A DNA stretch of 64,000 nt from assembly GCA_011503125.2 (NCBI GenBank), contig WWBZ02000082.1, positions 2,356,001 to 2,420,000 of the forward strand. The letters run 5' to 3'. The DNA is from Botryosphaeria dothidea (taxonomy: Eukaryota > Ascomycota > Dothideomycetes > Botryosphaeriales > Botryosphaeriaceae). The notes under the pieces were generated by a model. The model was not told the DNA's origin. It did not search any database and saw only the letters and a list, made by a program, of their open reading frames with translations. The position numbers were made by a program, and so were the translations under genes. Below, piece after piece: positions 15,294-27,470 of this stretch (position 1 is the first letter of the stretch; each line of letters starts with the position of its first letter).

Positions 15294-16895
15294 CTTCACC
15301 GCCGACGGAATTCACTGCCGTAAGTACATATGCGTATGTACACATCCCCAACTGCTCACGACTCATTCGCGTCCCAATCCACGGCGCATCCTGATCCTCG
15401 CATCCCTGCCCGAACCCCACGTCGGCCAAAATCGCTTGCAGTGCCAGATTCGAGAGTTTGCTCCCCTTACCGCCCGGCCGGCGGCCGGGAAAAAGGGCGC
15501 GGAGAGGCGCTTCGTCTGCCGTGCGCTTCGCGCCGCGCAAAATGTGTAAGTCGTAGTCAGCGACGCAAAACGCCGCCGTGCGGAAGGCCTTAGGACAAAG
15601 AAGAAAAAAATAGGACCTCGCCATCGGCATGCCCGAAAGGGAAATTCCGATAGCTTAGAGCAAGACGACATGCCGTAGACGCCCCGAATTTATCGAAACA
15701 CGGCACGACTCTAAGGACGTTAAAACGAGAAAATAGAAAGCGTAAAGAAGTGCGGGTTCTCCAGGATTGCCGGTCCCCCTTAGCCTTCGCCTTGCCCATC
15801 CCCCCCTCTCAGATAATGTCATTCCGCAGCACCGCCACGTCTTTTTCCTAAGCGTCTTAGAAAGATCCGGTAGATGACCAAGTATGAGAAGAATTATGGC
15901 GTGTATTGCAACCGATGAGTTAGGTACCTTCTTGTCAAGAGGTCGACCCTGAACAAAATAGTCAGAGCTCTCCCTCGGCATGACAGCGAGACGTTTTTCG
16001 GTAGATGTTGCCCCTCGCAGCACCGTTGAAGCCAGAACCTTGCCAATCACTGCACGCGCAGGACGAGCTAACGAGTCTGGCGAAGACATCCATCTTTGAA
16101 GACTGCATGCGCTGGCGCCACCAGATTGGTACCGGCGGGGGACATGCGTCGCGTGTCACTCGATGCGCGGGCCATCGTACAGGCCCTTCCAGCCGCATAT
16201 TCCCCACGGGGAGATGACACGGAGACGTGTGTTTGCTTGTCGGAGCTTATGCGAGAGGCGCTTGAAACCGCGCAGACCAACAAGTTACACCCTTTTTCGG
16301 GTATTCCGGCACCCGGATTCCAAAGCCATGGCGCTCTCCTGTTTCTGCGGGGCGCTGAGGACTCCTTATCCTGACTTGATAACAGAAGCGTGTTGTTGGT
16401 CACTTTCTGTCCAAGCGTATGTTGACTTGTTCCACGGTTTTCCCCATTTGTCTCTCCGCCATGCTGGATTGAATCATCGCTACTTGACACCCTTCCGCTG
16501 TCTCCGTCAGCGGGCACCTGGTAACCTTTTTGCTCTTCTCGAAGTCATCCTAGCTTCCACTCATTAGAGCACTTTCGTTAGTAAGTCATGAATGAAGCAG
16601 AGGGTCGAAAATCCGAAGACGATAGCAAGGGAGGTGTCTACATGGTCATTTCGATCATCGTTCTACTTAGTTCTGTTGATGGTCATCCACTCGGTGCACG
16701 ACAGCAAATTGAACGCTTAACTCTTGCATTCAATGGCAGAGTGAGCTATCGCAGTATCTCGCATATCAACAGGACCGGGAAATCAAGAAGCCTCGCAGCA
16801 GGAAGCCCCTATCCAGTCCCTCTTCGCCCAGTATTCTGAACTTTTACCAGTTTCGAAACTCCATGCTACCCCAATCCACGTTCTTTTATGGCAGC
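13535..16895. other. 3.4-kb gene-poor intergenic region
   Basis: Lies upstream of the sugar porter and downstream of the zinc-knuckle gene, both on the minus strand. I looked for conserved domains in the longer frames (13868-14344, 14479-14946, 15655-16089 and 16068-16517) and found none. It contains a CT microsatellite at 15256-15290. Part is promoter of the sugar porter; the rest is unexplained. Confidence 0.45.
15256..15290. repeat. (CT)n microsatellite
   Basis: About 17 uninterrupted CT dinucleotides directly visible, in non-coding DNA. Likely length-polymorphic between isolates. Confidence 0.97.
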
Positions 16896-18713
16896 TTACC
16901 AGCCACCGCCGTTCGCGGGCTCAGCACCAGCGTCCCAACCTGCACCACCAGCACCAGCACCAGCACCACCACCGCTGCCGAAGCCGTTGATGTCGAAACC
17001 TGCACCACTCTCGAATCCACCACCGGGCTTGTTGGCCTTCGGGCACCTCCTGGGACCGTGGCCCATCTCCTCGCAGATCGGGCACTTGACACGAGACCAG
17101 TCCCTAGGCTTGGGGCACTCCTTGGAGAAGTGGCCAACCTCGTCGCAGTTGCGGCAGGTGATAGTCGAGGGGTCGCGGGGCTTGTCGCACTCAGCCGACT
17201 TGTGGCCCTCCTCACCGCAGTTGCGGCACGTCATCTTGGGAGCGTTGGGGCAATCGTTGGAGAAGTGACCCACTACGTATTTGGTTAGAAAACAGTCAGG
17301 GCATTAGGATATCGGGGAAGACATACTCTCATGGCACTTGCGGCACTCCACATTCTCGGCAGAGCGTGGCTCCGGGCAGTCGCGCGAGCTGTGGCCGTGC
17401 TTCTTGCAGTTGCGGCAGGCATACTGGTCAACACGCTCCTGCTTGCAATCGCGCGCACGATGACCGACCTCCGAACAGACCATGCACTTGACCTCAGGAC
17501 GGCCAGCCGGCTCCTCACGTTCCTCCTTACAAGAGCGGCGAGTGTGACCCAGTTCTAAATCAAAGCCAGTCAGTCATTTGGGTCAATCTAGAGATGTCGG
17601 AGAAACGCACCACCGCAGTTGTCGCACTTGGGAACCCTACGGTCCTCAGCATAGCCAGCATCTTCAAGGCGCTGAAGGTTGTCCTCGGGGTCGTTGGGCC
17701 AGCCCTCAACAGCGCTCTTACGCTTGGGCTTGTCGGAGAAGTAGAAGCCCAAAACGTAAGTGCAGTCCAGCTTGCCATCAAAGTTGACGATGGTCATGAC
17801 GTCCGAGATCTCTTTCTCGAGAGCGATGAGGTAAACGTTCCTCTTCTCATCGCGAAGAGTCTTCTCGATCTGCGCAAGGCTGAAGGGGACGCCATTGATC
17901 TTGAGAGCCTTGGCGTAAGTCTTTAGGGCAAGCCTGAAGTCATCAAGGTCCCTGTCCTTGTCCGCAGCGATAAGCATGTCCCAAGCCTCCTCGTCGGTCT
18001 TATCCTGGATGCCCCTGAAGTCCACAGCGCGAGCCTCGGTGCACTCCGAAGTGACGTGGCCCTCTTTAAGGCAGTTCTTGCAAACAGTGGGAGGTTTCTG
18101 GGGGCACTGAGCAGCAGGATGTCCGGTCTCCTTGCAGATGCGGCACTCGCCAGTGAACGGACGTTCGACCTTCGGGTTGGTGCAGTCGGCCTTGCTGTGG
18201 CTAGCAAATTGTCAGCGGTGAAGATAAGTTACAAGAAGCTATGGAGAGAACTTACCCAACTTCACCGCAGTTGAAGCACTCGCCAGTCATCTTCTTGGGC
18301 TGGGGGCAGTCACGGGCGAAGTGGCCCTCTTCACCGCAGCTATCAGGTGTTAGAACATCCACAGTATTGCAGGACTGTAGATACTTACTTGCGGCAAGCG
18401 CCACCGTCACCACCCTCACCGCCGCCGAAGCCATCTCCAGCGTCGAAGCCGCCGCCACCGCCGAAGTCGCCGCCGAAGGAAGCGTCACCGTTGGGGGTGC
18501 CGTTGGCAGCACCACCATTCCAGTCGTTCGAGAAGCCGTTGGTGTCGCCGGCGCTCTGCCAGCTATCACCACTACCAGCTACTTACGAGGTAATGTGTTA
18601 GCTGAAATTCCAAAAGCGCGAGTGCTTGGAGGAGGGGGTGGCGGCACTGCAACCTGACCTCAGTGGTGAGGTTGCGTTCTTAATTTACCGTTGTTGCCGC
18701 TGTCCCAGGACAT
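16896..18713 (-). CDS. Multi-CCHC zinc-knuckle protein (CnjB/Byr3/CNBP-like)
   Basis: Probable RNA or single-stranded nucleic-acid binding protein. Minus-strand exons 18713-18689, 18578-18389, 18339-18256, 18200-17611, 17554-17327 and 17272-16896 join with correct phases to 497 aa. After a Gly/Asn/Asp-rich N-terminus come 11 perfect C-x2-C-x4-H-x4-C knuckles: four in the N-terminal half (e.g. CRNCGEEGHFARDC), then about 150 residues without knuckles (from DFRGIQDKTDEEAWDMLIAA), then seven more (to CPICEEMGHGPRRC). The C-terminus is Gly/Ala-rich. The middle block separates this architecture from the compact seven-knuckle yeast Gis2 and human CNBP, and matches longer Pezizomycotina proteins usually labelled CnjB-like. 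Several introns fall inside individual knuckles, so each splice junction is confirmed by reconstitution of a knuckle. Confidence 0.93.
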
Positions 18714-19743
18714 GATGGTTGAGCTTGTCAAGCTTTTGCTTTGGTAATGAAAAAGCTGCAGTACAAGGTCTAGTTAGCGGAGCCTGACGAAGGAGTTGGT
18801 GCACGTTTGTAGATAATGAGATAAGAAGAGTGGTGTGCGGAAGAGCTCGGGAGGAAAGCGCGCCGAAGGAAGAAACAGGAATGCCAGGTAAATCTCTGGG
18901 CCGAGTCGCATCCGAAAAGAAGATCTGAGGCACGACAGAACGGCTGCAGAGAGGATGCGAGCCACGGGTTTGGGTCGGCGCTGCGCGACTGAGTTGAGCT
19001 TACCAAGAGGAAATGAATGAAAGAGCCTGTCGAAGCGCAGCCAGCCCCCTGCAGAAGATCACCTCGAACGTGAGTGCGGTCAGGTGAAGAGATTTCAGAA
19101 GGAAGGTGTGGTGTTGCGGTGTCGAAGCGGCGAGGCGTTGGAAGCAAGATATATGGCACGGGTCCCTGCAGCACGACAAGCCTCCAAAACAGGCATGCGA
19201 GCACATGTAGCGAGGCTTAGCGCCCGCACAGGCAACCGCGCAGAGAGCGCCTTCCAGGATCATTGAGCAGGCATCATTGCACGTCCTCGCGCTGTCTTGC
19301 CGGCCGGCATGCAGCCCCGCTGCCCGCCAACTCCCAAACAGCGCACTCGCCCGGATTGATCCGCCTATAGCAACAGCCCTGCAATACTGCATTACTGTTA
19401 TCTCAGCCACTGAAAGCTTCCAGAGATGACAGAGCATGACCTCACACCCTGTAAAATCCCCGTTTGGAAAGGAGATCTCACAATGGTTGTATCTGTATGC
19501 ACTCATCAAGCCAATGTCACTTCAACACAAGCTTCTCTCAATATACATGCCGGATAATCTGCCGGTCGCCCATATTCCGTGACCGAAGGAGAGTTCCATT
19601 CATCCTCCATGAATCGTCATCTCTAGAAGGTCTACCCGGCTAAGCGCTGCTACCAGCTTCTTGTCAACACCACCTTTACCAGCCTTGCACAACGCTGCCG
19701 AGCTTCTAAGCAGTGAGGCTCCGCAGCAGCGATCGCCATTGCC
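18714..19743. other. Intergenic region
   Basis: About 1 kb upstream of the zinc-knuckle gene (minus) and of the weak hypothetical (plus). No domain-bearing frame. Regulatory content cannot be assigned. Confidence 0.45.
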
Positions 19744-20522
19744 ATGACGAGACGCCGCGAGGTTATTGTCTTAAGCTCAGATGACGAGCTGTAGCGACTG
19801 CCAACTCGCTAATGAACTCCGTGTCTCACAGGAACTGAGTCGATTGTTCCAACTGAGTCCGAAGCGTCCCCTGAGCCCGGCTATCTTGGCGGATTTCGAT
19901 CTGTTTCTGTACAATTTCACGGCAGACGTTCGCCATATCACGATTGTTCTCTCTTCGTTTGCACTGGGGCTCGAGATTAAGATGCCGCACATCGTCTCGG
20001 ATCCTTTGAGCTGGTGCTATTCGCAGTTATTTCGCAGTTTCGTTGGTCCAAGACAAGAGGCCTCTGTGCAGGCATCCTTACGAAAGGTGCCCTTCGAAGT
20101 CCAATGCACCCTTGACAAGCAAGGCTACAATATTGACGATCTCTATAATCCCATCGAGGCAGACCAGAGCAAACCACGCATCTACATTAAAGTGGCGCGT
20201 GGGCTGGAGCTAGGTGAGGTCTTGAACAAAATTGCTCCGCGCAAACATCGAGGAAGCCAAGCAGAGTGACGAAAGCTTTAGGCCAACAATGAAAGTCAAC
20301 CTTGAGATGGATGCGGTAAATGGAGTAGTATACTCCTTGACACAGACATATGCTGTCACCCGGAAAAGCCATCTGGAACTCAATCTCTCACCATCGGCAA
20401 CCCCTCAACAGAGAAGCGATCACCCGAAAGATATGTTGGATGCCGGCACGACAAAAATAGTGGAGACAAAGATCTGCACTGGACGAAGGATCTCACTTGC
20501 GGTGAGTGCTTTTCACTCATAG
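19744..20522 (+). CDS. Tentative hypothetical protein
   Basis: Weakly supported model. ATG 19744 opens MTRRREVIVLSSDDEL, a basic then Ser/Asp start often seen in nuclear proteins. Joining 19744-19790, 19840-20213 and 20257-20522 gives one open frame of about 228 aa, with introns of 49 and 43 nt. The donors are gtagcg and gtgagg, the first of them non-consensus. Coding-like segments include FDLFLYNFTADVRHITIVLS and PTMKVNLEMDAVNGVVYSLT. Near the end another frame reads KDLTCGECFSLIVAGATKKL and stays open to about 20628, so the true 3' end may differ or the gene may be broken. I recognise no family. It could also be a degraded gene. Confidence 0.35.
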
Positions 20523-20696
20523 TAGCCGGAGCCACAAAAAAGTTAGTCATGGATTATGTGCTGGAGGTCGCAAGTGCCATTGTATTCATAATGTCAATCA
20601 ACCCAAAAGTCATTACTCAAGCTTGATAACGTGTAGGTCATCCGCCAATCAATATCAACACTTAATCCAACATCAAATGACAGCTGACCATTAGAC

Positions 20697-22461
20697 TTAA
20701 CTGATGACGACCCTAACACCTTTGGAATCCATCTTTGCTCTAGGGTTGAAAAAGTCATGCTTCACATCTGCATCGCTACGATCCGTCTCGTACAGTTGAA
20801 GGTCAAATCGTCCACCAAAGACCGCCGCCAGCACCAGTGGAATCTCCGCCTTGGCAAGATTCATTCCCAAACATCCACGGCTGCCTTTACCAAAATTCAC
20901 CAGATATTTCTCCAGCCTCTGGGCCCCAGGCTCGAGCCAGCGTTCTGGCTGGAACTTTTTTGGGTTAGGGAAGAGTCTCTCGTTCTCGTGAATAATAATG
21001 GACGTCATGCCAATAGGGGTTCCGGCTGGGATATACCAGTCTTTATACACCAGCGGTGAGTCGGGAAAGACTCGAGTAAGGCGTGCTGTGACGCCGTAGG
21101 ATATACGGAAACCCTCATTGATGACGGCTTTTAGGTACGGTAGCTGCTCGAGCTGACGGAGGAGGGAATTCTGTTGGGTTCGGCATTACAGGTCGAAGTT
21201 CCTGCTGTAGCTTCCGGAGAACTAGAGGATTCGCCAATATATGGTAAGATGTTACTGCAAGGAAGTGCGCTGTGGTCAGTGAACCGGCGGCGACAACAGT
21301 CTGGCCTTCGTCGACAAGCCGCTGGAGCTCTTTCTCAGAGTCAGGTAGGTTACTGCGCAAAAGCTCATGGAATATGGTTGGCTGCTTTGTATTGGCTTCA
21401 TTTCCGGCAATTCTCCCTTCCATGACCGGCAATAACGATTCCTCAATGCTCTGTTTTAATGTATCAGCACATCGGAAAGTAAGCTGACCTCAGTGAAGCC
21501 GCGTAGTCTCGAGTTGGGAAATAAGACATTGATGTACCTTCTGGAATTCAATTTGTGCAGCGGTATTTGGATCAATTTTCTTGGCCAGCCAATCCGGCGT
21601 CTTCATCAACATTGGCAGAACGAACGGAAATTGCTTATTCAGCAAACTGAACTCAGATATGTTAATGGCCAACTCTACCCATTCTGGACAGAAATCAGGT
21701 TTGAGCATCATGCCCGCGCTCTTCGCGAAGCTGTACTCCGTGATGATGTCTGTCGTCAAAGCAGAGTACGCATGATCGAGAATTACCGGCTCTTTAGACT
21801 CCCTGAACCCCTCAAATCGACTGTAAAGCGTTGAGACAGCTTTGCGGATCATGGGCTCCAGATTATACACAGACTGCTTGGAGAAGAAAGCATTCAACGG
21901 CGCTCGTCGCGCGCGATGGTGCTCGTGCGACACGGTTGCTATCATGCTCGTGTCGTTCCCAAACATGGCCGCCGACCATGGAAATTTCTCGGTCCTCCTG
22001 CCGGAGCTGCTGTAGATCTCCTCGTAGAAATCCGGATCTTCGACATGAAGCTCCCACGGGTTGATGCGGATAATTGGACCTGTTTGTCATCAGCGCACTC
22101 GTTGCATTTGAGGCGGGGTAAAGAGGGGTCGTGAGGAAATTGAGGAGAAACGAGGGAGAAATCGGAGTGAGGAAATGGGCGGAAGAGAGCGGCCGAGTGA
22201 CGATAAAGAGACGGAAGACTGGAGCTAAGTACCATATTGCTTGTGTAGTTCCTGGATTTTGAAAGTAAATCGCCCACGAAGAACGACGTCGAAGTAGAAT
22301 TCGTACCACAGAGTGAGTGCGGCTAGTTTTGGACCGGGGAACTTGGCAATTGGGCTAAAATATAAACGATATCCACCGACCACAAGAAGGTATAGCGTGA
22401 AAAGACCAATCCCGGTTCCTAAGAGTTGGGCAGGCGTCAGATCCGGCGCGAGTAATCCCAT
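20697..22461 (-). pseudogene. Cytochrome P450 with frameshift (possible pseudogene or assembly error)
   Basis: Microsomal P450 monooxygenase of the fungal TRI4-like type by its motifs. Exons 22461-22233, 22079-21538 and 21450 onward start with a hydrophobic anchor ([20 protein letters not shown]) and the hinge PGPKLAALT. Further motifs are HRARRAPLNAFFSKQSV, an I-helix AAGSLTTA in which the usual acid before TT is Leu, ExxR as EGFR, and the heme loop FGKGSRGCLG. Near 21156 the frame breaks: EFPPP is followed, one base out of register, by QLEQLPYLKAVINEG. No legal intron fits there. Two introns use weak donors (GTACTT and GTACAT), and reading through the second meets a stop. The enzyme as written would lose ExxR and heme loop. 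The substrate is unknown and no biosynthetic neighbours are present. Confidence 0.8.
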
Positions 22462-24215
22462 TATTGGCGCTGTATCTCCGCGAGTGCGGGGATTCTGGCA
22501 GACGGGTGAGCGCGGAAGATTGTGTGAGGGGTGCCTGGCTCAATAAGTATCCGCATACCTAACTACGATGCGCCCTCCATATGCAATGTCGGTTTAAATG
22601 GCCCCCAATACGAAGCATGCAGGAAGGCACAGCATGAATGCCGCAGCTCGCGGTTATCCAATGGCGGTGCTTGAATTTGAGCATTAAGACCGATTCGGCA
22701 ATGTGGCCGGTGTCAAAGCAGGCGAGAGCTTCCAGTCGTGGAGGTGCGGGGCGGAAGTGTGGGACGGCTGTAGCTGATCCCTGCACAACCACTAATGACT
22801 TCGGCTAGCAGACGAGCTGCAAGTCAACTTCATGGCACATGCGACCATGGCTGAACTGCCAATGAATAAGTGTAATAGAGGCCACGTTTGTGATTTAAGG
22901 AATGTTCCACTGTAGAGTTTTAAGAGAGAAGCATCGTCTTTCTTCACGCGCCTTCCTCAGTCGATATTATTCATCCACATGTCCAGCAAAACTTTGGCAG
23001 GTCTTCCGCACAAAAACCTACTGAGGTTGACTAGAAGAACCGCGTAACGTCACGTAGCGTTTTGTATTAGGGCACTAGCAAGGTGGTTTCGGTCTCCAAG
23101 TGTTCCATCGACGTTAAAAAGGAGTGATGCTGGGTAGGAATGGAAAGGTCGGTTTGGGTACGAAAGAAAGGGTATGACTCTTCTCAACGTGGCCATTGCT
23201 CACAAATAGCCGTACGTTTGGAGAAGTATGTACCGTTTGGATGTGTTCCGTGTTTCAAGGATACGAGCCAAGGGGACAGTCAATGATGACTCAAAGGTGA
23301 CGCGTGGCCAACGATTCTGAGCAGTAAATGCATGTATCTTCCATCGTTCATGCAATCCTGGGTGTGGCTCTCATTGAGAATCGACTCGTCTGTGATTGGA
23401 TGGAAGATGGAGATGTCTCAATTCCGCAACCTAGGGTTTCGCGATTCTTGCTTGTAACGCTGGCGAGGACAGGAGAGTATCAAGCCTATTGACCCCTCTG
23501 GAGTTTTTCTTCCTCGGGCATCATGTTCAGATCGGAATTTCGAGAGTAGTTCGCGCTTTGTTGGTCGGAAGTCGGGACGAGGTCGGGCATTTTCGTTGTT
23601 CGGGGAGTTTCGCGACGCGGATCAAGCACCAAATCTTGACGTTCCGTATATCATTGCGGGGTTCCCGAGATTTCTCGCAGGGAGAGGATTGTTTCGCGTT
23701 CAGTGCGTCACACGTGGGCCAGTTTCATGCAGGGCAGAGGGGCCCCGGTGGCTGAGGGCAGCTTCCGGCACCTGGCGGGATCCTCACTCGCCGAAAGCGG
23801 TGCAGAATTCTCAGCGCCGAAGCAGAACGGCGATGGTGGCGGGAGCGATTCGGAAGACAGGCTTGAGGGCTGCCTGAAAGTGAGCGAATTCGCAGGCGAC
23901 CGGTGGTGTTGGCAGGTCATCGCGGCAGGCACGCGCCTCCGTGACACCCGCGATGGCAGCGCTCCGCCAGCGGCTCTGCTGCTCCCACTGCGGAAATTCT
24001 GGGCCCTGGAAGGAGAAACTGTCGCGTCGGAGATCCAAGCGCCGGCCTTAGCGGTCCGGGAGTTGGTACGGAGTAGAATTTCGAGAACACATAGAAATTG
24101 ACTCATCTGGAAACCACAGTTGGGACCAGAGGATACACTCTCACCTTCAGTCGTTCAACACGCGCTGTGAGTACATTGTGAGCCTAAAAATCCCGCCATC
24201 GGGAAGCCAGTCGTC
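22462..24215. other. 1.75-kb intergenic region
   Basis: Upstream region of both the P450 (minus) and the C1-THF synthase (plus). Open frames in 23489-24101 have no domain signature. Nothing more is supported. Confidence 0.5.
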
Positions 24216-27200
24216 ATGCCGGTCTCCAAACTCCCCTTCCGCCGAGCAGCTGTGCTGCCATCCCGAATTTTGCATGTGCGGACCCCGCCGAATATTTTCG
24301 CTCTTTCGCGCCCGCGCTCCACCTTCAAATCTCTGGCGCTGAGCACCCCATCCGCGCCGTCGCTCTTCGCCGGCTCCCGCCATTTTTCCTCCAGCCCCGT
24401 CACCATGGTCGCCACAAAGATCGATGGCAACCAGATTGCCAAAAGCATCCGCGAGCGCCTGCACGAGGAGATCCGCCAGAAGCAGCAGAGCAACCCCCGC
24501 TACCGCCCTGCTCTGCGCATCATCCAGGGTGCGTCGAGCTGCCCCGCCACCCCCAAATCCCCAGACTCTGCGTGCTAACTGTTGTGAACAGTCGGCGACC
24601 GTTCTGATTCGAGTAAGTAGCTGCACCGTCCTTCTGCAGCTTGCGCGTGGCTCAATTGACTGGTGCAGGCACCTATGTGCGCATGAAGCTGAAAGCCGCC
24701 GAAGAGGTATGACTCCACCACCATCCTCACGCCACTGCCCCCAAATTGAGCGCGCGTTAACTCTCTGTCCAGGCTGGCATTGACTGCAAGCTCGAGAAAT
24801 CCCCCGAGGAAATCAGCGAGGCGGAGCTGCTGCACAAAATCACCCAATTCAACAACGACCCCGCCATCCACGGCATCCTCGTCCAGCTGCCCGTGCCGAA
24901 GCACATCTCTGAGTACAATATCACCTCTGCGGTCGCCGATGAGAAAGATGTGGACGGTTTTGGCGTGTCCAACATTGGCGAGCTTGCTAAGCGCGGCGGC
25001 CGCCCTCTCTTCACGCCTTGCACGCCCAAGGGCGTCATGGTGTTACTCGAGAGCACCGGCGTGGACATCAAGGGCAAGAACGCCGTGGTTGTTGGCCGCA
25101 GCGACATTGTCGGCAGCCCTGTGAGCTATCTGCTGAAAAACGCCGATGCCACCGTGACTGTCTGCCACTCCAAGACCAAGGATCTGCGTGAGATCGTCAA
25201 GACCGCCGATATCGTTGTTGCTGCCATTGGCAAGGCTGGCTTTGTCAAGGGCGACTGGATCAAGCCCGGCGCTATTGTCATTGACGTTGGCACCAACTAC
25301 ATTCCTGATCAGACCAAGAAGTCCGGCCAGCGATTGGTCGGTGATGTCGATTTCGATTCGGCTGCCGAAACCGCCTCCCACATCACCCCTGTTCCAGGTG
25401 GTGTTGGTCCTATGACCGTTGCCATGCTGCTCCAGAACGTTGTTGACTCGGCGGACCATTATTTCGAGGAGCAGAAGGCCCGCCATGTCACTCCTCTTCC
25501 CCTCAAGATTCAGCAGCCTGTTCCCTCGGACATTGCTATTTCTCGTGCCCAGCAACCTAAGCTGATAAACAAGGTTGCTGAGGAGGTTGGCATTGCCAAG
25601 CACGAGCTCGAGCCCTACGGTGCATACAAGGCCAAGGTTGATTTGACACTTCTCAAGCGCCTCGAGCACCGCCGGGATGGTCGCTACATTGTGGTCACCG
25701 GTATCACGCCCACACCTCTCGGTGAGGGCAAGTCCACCACTACTATGGGCTTGACCCAGGCTCTCGCCGCTCACCTTGGACGTGTGTCCTTTGCCAATGT
25801 CCGTCAGCCCAGCCAGGGTCCGACTTTCGGTATCAAGGGTGGTGCAGCCGGCGGTGGCTACAGCCAGGTCATTCCTATGGATGAGTTCAACATGCATCTA
25901 ACTGGTGATATCCATGCCATTACTGCTGCCAACAACCTTCTCGCGGCCGCCATTGAGACCCGAATCTTCCACGAAAACACACAGAAGGATGGTCCTCTCT
26001 ACAGGCGTCTGGTGCCTACGAAGAAGGGCAAGAGGGAGTTTGTCCCCGTGATGTTTCGTCGCCTGAAGAAGCTCGGCATTAACAAGACTAACCCTGATGA
26101 CCTTACCGAGGAGGAGATCCGTCGCTTCGCGAGGTTGGACATCGATCCTGAGACCATCACCTGGAGGCGCGTGCTTGATGTCAACGACAGGCACCTCCGC
26201 GGCGTTACTGTTGGTACTGCCCCCACTGAGAAGGGTCAGACCCGTGACACCGGCTTCGATATCTCCGTTGCTAGCGAGTGTATGGCCGTCCTTGCTCTTA
26301 GCAATGACCTTGCCGACATGCGTGAGCGTCTCGGCCGTATGGTTGTCGCCAGTTCCCGCAGCGGTGAGCCTGTCACTGCTGATGACATTGGTGCCGGTGG
26401 TGCCCTCACTGCTTTGATGAAGGATGCCATCAAGCCCAACCTCATGCAGACCCTTGAGGGTACTCCTGTGTTTGTCCACGCGGGTCCTTTCGCCAACATC
26501 TCCATCGGCGCTTCATCCGTCTTGGCCGACATGCTTGCGCTGAAGCTTGCCGGTACCGAGCCTGACGAGGACCACAACAGCAAGACTGGTTTCGTCGTCA
26601 CCGAGGCTGGTTTCGATTTCACCATGGGTGGTGAGCGTTTCTTTAACATCAAGTGCCGCTCATCTGGCCTTGTTCCCGACGTTGTCGTTATTGTTGCCAC
26701 CGTCCGCGCTCTCAAGGTCCACGGTGGTGGTCCTGAGATCACCCCTGGTGCTCAGCTGCCTGAAGTCTACCGCACCGAGAATGTTGATATCCTGCGCAAG
26801 GGTTGCGTCAACCTGAAGAAGCACATCTCCAACGCCAAGCAGTTTGGTGTCCCCGTTGTTGTTGCTATCAACCAGTTCGAGACTGATACCGAAGCCGAGA
26901 TCGCGGTCATCAGGGAGGAGGCCTTGTCGGCAGGTGCCGAGGATGCTATTAGGTCGAACCACTGGGCCGAGGGTGGCAAGGGTGCAATCGAACTGGCGAA
27001 GGGCGTCGTCGCAGCCAGCGAGAAGCCCAAGGACTTCAAGCTGCTGTACAATCTCGAGGGTTCTGTTCAGGAGCGCATCGAGCGTATTGGTAAGATTATG
27101 TACGGTGCCGAAAAGGTCGAGTTCAGCGAGCTTGCCCAGAAGAAGGTGGACACGTATGTCAAGCAGGGCTTCGGCAACCTGCCCATCTGCGTTGCCAAGA

Positions 27201-27470
27201 CGCAGTACAGTCTGTCCCACGATCCCGCCCTGAAGGGTGCGCCAGAGGGCTTTACCGTCCCCATCCGTGATGTCCGCATGGCCGCTGGTGCCGGATACCT
27301 GTAAGTTCTCCCGTTCGATGGGGTGCCGCTGGGAAGTGCCTGTGATTAATCAGCCTGATAGGTACGCCCTCGCTGCCGACATCCAGACCATCCCTGGTCT
27401 GCCGACCGCTCCCGGCTATCTCAACGTCGATGTCGACTCGGAGAATGGCGAGATCGACGGTCTGTTCTAA
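24216..27470 (+). CDS. MIS1: Trifunctional C1-tetrahydrofolate synthase (mitochondrial leader form)
   Basis: Interconverts one-carbon THF forms through methylene-THF dehydrogenase, methenyl-THF cyclohydrolase and formyl-THF synthetase, feeding purine, thymidylate and formyl-methionyl-tRNA synthesis. Exons 24216-24528, 24592-24612, 24669-24706, 24773-27300 and 27362-27470 give 1002 aa. The dehydrogenase/cyclohydrolase part shows [51 protein letters not shown] and [17 protein letters not shown]. The synthetase shows P-loop [39 protein letters not shown] and [11 protein letters not shown]. The first about 60 residues are Arg/Ser-rich and lack acidic residues, ending RHFSSSPVT, a mitochondrial presequence. 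A second ATG at 24405 in the strong context CACCATGG starts the mature domain and could give a cytosolic form. The symbol follows the yeast mitochondrial paralogue MIS1; ADE3 is the cytosolic one. Confidence 0.97.

Noticed and set aside
21119..21155. 37-nt intron that would restore the P450 frame
   Set aside because: Too short for this genome's introns, and it would delete a conserved stretch before QLEQLPYL.
20697..22461. Secondary-metabolite gene cluster around the P450
   Set aside because: Neighbours are a zinc-knuckle protein, a weak hypothetical and a folate enzyme; no synthase, cyclase or tailoring partner is present.
25043..25897. 284-aa open frame antisense to the C1-THF synthase
   Set aside because: It mirrors a perfectly conserved enzyme. 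Antisense frames are kept open by the codon bias of the sense gene, and the translation has no domain.
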